Source of the DNA: Mercurialis annua
Taxonomy: Eukaryota > Streptophyta > Magnoliopsida > Malpighiales > Euphorbiaceae
Length of the DNA: 64,000 nt
Assembly: GCF_937616625.2 (NCBI RefSeq)
Contig: NC_065571.1
Location: forward strand, 312,501-376,500
Reading direction: 5' to 3'
Shown: piece after piece, positions 60,329-64,000 of the stretch
How the letters are laid out: each line of letters begins with the position of its first letter
How positions within the stretch are numbered: the first letter of the stretch is position 1
The notes under the pieces: model-generated
The model's input: the letters and a program-made list of their open reading frames with translations, nothing else
What the model was told of the DNA's origin: nothing
Databases searched by the model: none
Translations under genes and position numbers: made by a program

Positions 60329-61604
60329 GTAAGTTTATCTCTCTCTCTAGATCTTCTCTTTACATCTATCTATTCTCATCTTATCTACCTTCACCTTCTT
60401 CTTTTTTACTCTTCATTTTGATCCCTATTTCTTAATTTTTGATCTGTTTATGCATTTCATTAATATAATTGTTACATTAATTTTGGAATGCACTTTTTTT
60501 CTTTCGAAATGTGGATGGTTTGTATAGACTTTTATATGTTTGGAGTTTGTTTGGTTGTTAAGAAAATGCAGGATTGGGAACTCAAAGAATGCTTGTTTAT
60601 CTTCTTGATGTCATTATGATTCATGTTCATGTTTTGTTTGTCATAATTTCTTATGTTCCCAGCTAAAAGAGTTATTAATTGAATTCAAAATTCTCCTATC
60701 ATTCATTTGGCTTGTTATGAATGCAAATGATCTCTTTTTGTTTTGCTTTCTACTCAATAAAAGTAGTATGTTGATATCTTTCTTGCTATCGGCTATGCTA
60801 TTCAATCACCAGAGGCCTTCAAATCAATAATTCAACTGCATTTTGCCGTGTAATCCTCCTAGAACAGCAATTCAAAGGTCTATTATATCTTCTTTTAGTG
60901 CTTCCTTGTTATTTCTCCGTCCTGTTTTAACTACTTTCTATTGTTTCTTCTATTGGTTTCATTATGTTTTCTTTCTTTGCCTCTCGGTCTCTGCTTGCAA
61001 TTTTTTCATGTTTCTTCTCCTTTATTTTGTCCATTTCGCGTCAGTTAACTGCCTTTAAATGGATAGTCTGAAACAGCTTCTATATAATTTTATTTTTAAT
61101 TTTTTTTAGATTTTGTCTATATCTCATTCAGTAAATTTTAAAGAGTTCAGATTAGCTGATGCAAAAGAAACATCAATTCTTGGACGTGAAGTGTTTCGTA
61201 GATCAGCCAACTGCCTTTCATTTCATACTCTGCTTTGGCAACTGCCAAATATGAATTGACCTTTCTGTAACAAGTTTAGAAGAGACCAGATTGTAGTATA
61301 TGTGTAGAGTGTGAAATTTTTAGCATTAGAGCATCTGTGGACATTTGACATTCGGTTCAAAATAAAGAGCTCTGATGCAACACTATATTACTTTACAGTA
61401 ACATAATTTCTTTGGATGCAAGCTGGAAGTCTGCATGCATCTAGACATGCCTAAATATTGTCATTCAAGAGGCTGCATGTCATGCACTGGAACACACTCT
61501 TTAAAATTGACTCTGACTAAAAATGTTTGAAGGAGAAATAATTAATACAAAGTAGCAACGGTTTTTCAGGCTGTGATGTGATGATTTGTTTTTCTTGCAG
61601 TGCA

Positions 61605-63488
61605 ATGGGAGTAGAAGTGACCGATATATGCATGGACAAGCAGTCAAATGCTGTCTTAGTTTATTCACATAGTGTTCCCCATGATTCAAATCATGAACCT
61701 GTTCTGAATCATCATGATGTTCTAGAATCATATGAGCCTATAGATGGGGTTCCTGAGCTTCAGAGATCCGAGGAGAGTTCTGAAGCAAAGGAATGTGAGG
61801 TGAAGGAATGTACAACTGAAATATCGGTTGATTCTACTGAAGTTCCTCATGCTGAAAGAAGTAAGGAGGACCTGAATGCATTGAGCTCAAAATTAGTGGA
61901 TGATTTGTTTGAGGGGAAGATTACATCAGGAGATGAGAAAACTACGGACATTATTAAGTCTCAACCGCGTGTTAAGCATGCATCAAAAGCTGCTCCAGCA
62001 GCTGTTCGAACAAAACACACTGTTCCTCAGCCATTTGCCCTAGCAACTGAAAAACGTGCTTCATCTGGAACTCGTCCCACCGGATCTGACGTTGGTGCCA
62101 CTGCTGGTACAAATAAATCATCAAGCAAAGTCCTGAATCCAAACACTCTAAAGCAGAATCAGGTAAATGCTGCAGACAAGTGTGGGTATCTAGTAGTAAT
62201 AGCAGTTCTAAATTAATAATAACTCATTTTAGCAGAATCAATAGCTTACAGCCCATGTTATTTTTCTCATGAGTAGACGTATCTTAGATTATATAGCAGA
62301 GTTATTGAGTTGTTGGTTAACTGTGGTGCATAGAAAAACTTCAGTTGTTGATCAACTGTGCTTGTTTAACTGCAGCTACTTGGAGTAGCAAGAAAGCCAT
62401 TGCAACCGAAAAATAAGAAGCACTCTGATGAAGAAGATACTTGTTCAGTCACTTCCACGTATCCTCATATAACTCAGCAATATATATCTACTTAGTTTTT
62501 GCATGTCATTTTCCTGGTTAATTCTCTGCTTTGAAATGATTGCAACCTTGACTGTGTTCAGTACTGCAACCTCTGCTCGGATCAGTAAGTCCAGGACTAT
62601 TGCTGCTTCAGCTCCAGTATTTAGATGCTCCAAACGTGCTGAGAAACGGAAGGAGGTAATGACTACACCACCCTGTTTCATGCATTTTAAGTTAGGTTAT
62701 CTATTATTGAATCACAACTTTATAACATTGAAGAAATGTTTTTATCATGCTATAAACTCTTAGTTTAATTCAAAGTTAGAGGAGAAACATCAAGCACTGG
62801 AGGCCGAGAAAACCCAGAGTGAAGCTAGGACCAAGGTACAATTTACTTGAATAATCTCGTTATAAAGGTACTTAGGATTAAGGCTTAGTTGAGATGAGTT
62901 AATCTCCAAATATAGTTAGTTGTGATTGTTATTTTAGTTGATTCTGACATTTTTTTCTCAATGATCTTGAAATTGAAGGAAGAGAAGGATGCAGATATTA
63001 AGCAACTGAGGAAGAGTTTGATGTTTAAGGCCAGCCCGATGCCAAGTTTCTACCATGAGGGACCTCCACCAAAAACTGAACTGAAAAAGGTACTGTGTAT
63101 GTGATTTTGGGAAACATAGAGTTCATCATGTTTGATGCAAGCCACTATAAACTTCAGAAACAATTATATATCGTCTTTTTGATCAATAACTTTCTATTAA
63201 CACTTGTCTGAACCCCAGCTTCCACCAACTCGTGCAAAATCACCGAGGCTGGGTAGAAGGAAGAGCTGCAGCGATGAAGTTAATTCTTCTCAGGTCGATA
63301 AGGTAAAAGTAGCTGTTGATCAGGAAAATCGTCAGAGCTTTGACAGTCGCAAAGAAGATGCAATCGCCCCTGTGGTTCTGAATGGCCATTCTGTTCAAGA
63401 TGAAAATGAGCAAGAAGAAGAGAGCAACAACTCGATTTCATCTGAGGTAAACGAACAGAATTCTGCAAGCATCGAGCTTTCGTGTTAA
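61605..63488 (+). CDS. WVD2-like (WDL) TPX2-family microtubule-binding protein
   Basis: WVD2/WDL proteins bind and bundle cortical microtubules and control anisotropic cell growth. Exons: 61605-62162, 62376-62458, 62562-62655, 62764-62835, 62979-63089, 63219-63488 (TAA). Phases agree: 395 residues. The N-terminal half is acidic and low-complexity with a [15 protein letters not shown] patch. The TPX2/KLEEK domain spans exons 3-5 (about 225-306): [20 protein letters not shown] with KLEEK at 249-253, then [18 protein letters not shown] and [10 protein letters not shown] basic [10 protein letters not shown] follows, then an acidic tail. WDL3 (At3g23090) is next to XRCC4 (At3g23100) in Arabidopsis as I recall, so WDL3 is the likely orthologue. 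Confidence 0.93.
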
Positions 63489-64000
63489 GTTTGCAATTGA
63501 GTTATTAATTTATAAGAGGCAAAAGGTTCCGAATCATTTCATTCGTTCTTTTTGTGACTTATGTGAAGAAATGTGAATCTTTTTTCTTTTTCTTTAACGT
63601 GCAAGAACTTGTTGCCATGTTTGTGTAATGTATGAAGTGTAAATTTTCTGTAAGTTATGAAATCTACATAAAATATCCTCATTTTTCTGTACTTCTTAAC
63701 TTCGTTTATTTCATTTACAAATAGTTTAAAAACATAGTGATACATAAGCAAAGCCAAGGTGATGGTATAATATAAAGTCTGTCATTTTGTTCAGCGTAAT
63801 TATAGTAAGTGTCATCATGAAAAGCTATTAAAGCAAAAGAAGAAAAAAAAGATACCCTAAGCGCCCACTGTGCTTCAATTGTTTTCATAATCTCTAACAC
63901 CAAAAGATTACTTTCTAACACCTATTTTTTTCATGTTTATAGATATTTTTCTAATTTTCTCCCTTCTATATTTTGGTATTCGACAAAATGCTACCATATA
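63489..64000. other. WDL 3' UTR and downstream spacer
   Basis: The first ~200 bp look like 3' UTR. On the minus strand near 63865-63905 a frame reads EIMKTIEAQWALR and then meets GTATC, which could be an exon end of a minus-strand gene beginning beyond the window; this is weak. Confidence 0.35.

Overview
This is eukaryotic DNA from a core eudicot plant nuclear genome. The genes have AT-rich introns with GT..AG borders, and the proteins are close to Arabidopsis families. The gaps are full of plant transposable elements: a Mutator-like element, MITEs, tRNA-derived SINEs, a Helitron and a copia LTR element. I cannot name the species; a rosid is my guess from protein similarity recalled from memory. 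All exon models below were built by hand from splice consensus and from reading-frame continuity across introns.

Layout. 1-9532 is most of a large autonomous Mutator-like element (MULE). It has a transposase gene on + (5' end outside the window) and a convergent 12-exon Ulp1/C48-type protease gene on -. Its non-coding parts are saturated with a TTATCA motif. 9.5-22 kb has no host gene that I can support. It holds several MITEs with perfect 9-bp target duplications, a Stowaway MITE, a decayed copia element with a SINE in one LTR, further SINEs and a short Helitron. 22.05-22.6 kb is a SUPERMAN-like C2H2 zinc-finger repressor (-). 22.7-27.3 kb is intergenic with a SINE and degenerate hAT-like repeats. 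27.3-32.0 kb holds a BLUS1-type kinase (-) and a cellulose-synthase-like G gene (-).

33.2-42.0 kb is a TRAF/MATH gene of the MUSE13/MUSE14 (TRAF1) family (+). 43.3 kb is a small secreted peptide of the CTNIP/SCREW phytocytokine type (+). 47.7-48.05 kb is a potato-inhibitor-I gene (-) with an in-frame stop in its first exon unless an alternative donor is used. 48.6-50.24 kb is XRCC4 (-), divergent from ureidoglycolate amidohydrolase UAH (+, 50.5-54.96 kb) with only 271 bp between the two start codons. 61.6-63.5 kb is a WVD2-like/TPX2 microtubule protein (+).

How the genes relate. This is not an operon-like system. The right half looks like conserved microsynteny: the MUSE14, PI-I and UAH order recalls Arabidopsis At5g43560-At5g43600, and XRCC4 with WDL recalls At3g23090/At3g23100. 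Several genes touch immunity or stomata (MUSE turnover of NLRs, CTNIP/SCREW, PI-I, BLUS1), but I see no evidence of co-function beyond proximity. The least ordinary features are the MULE-Ulp1 element with its oriented TTATCA motif, the PI-I stop/alternative-donor arrangement and the CTHIP variant peptide.
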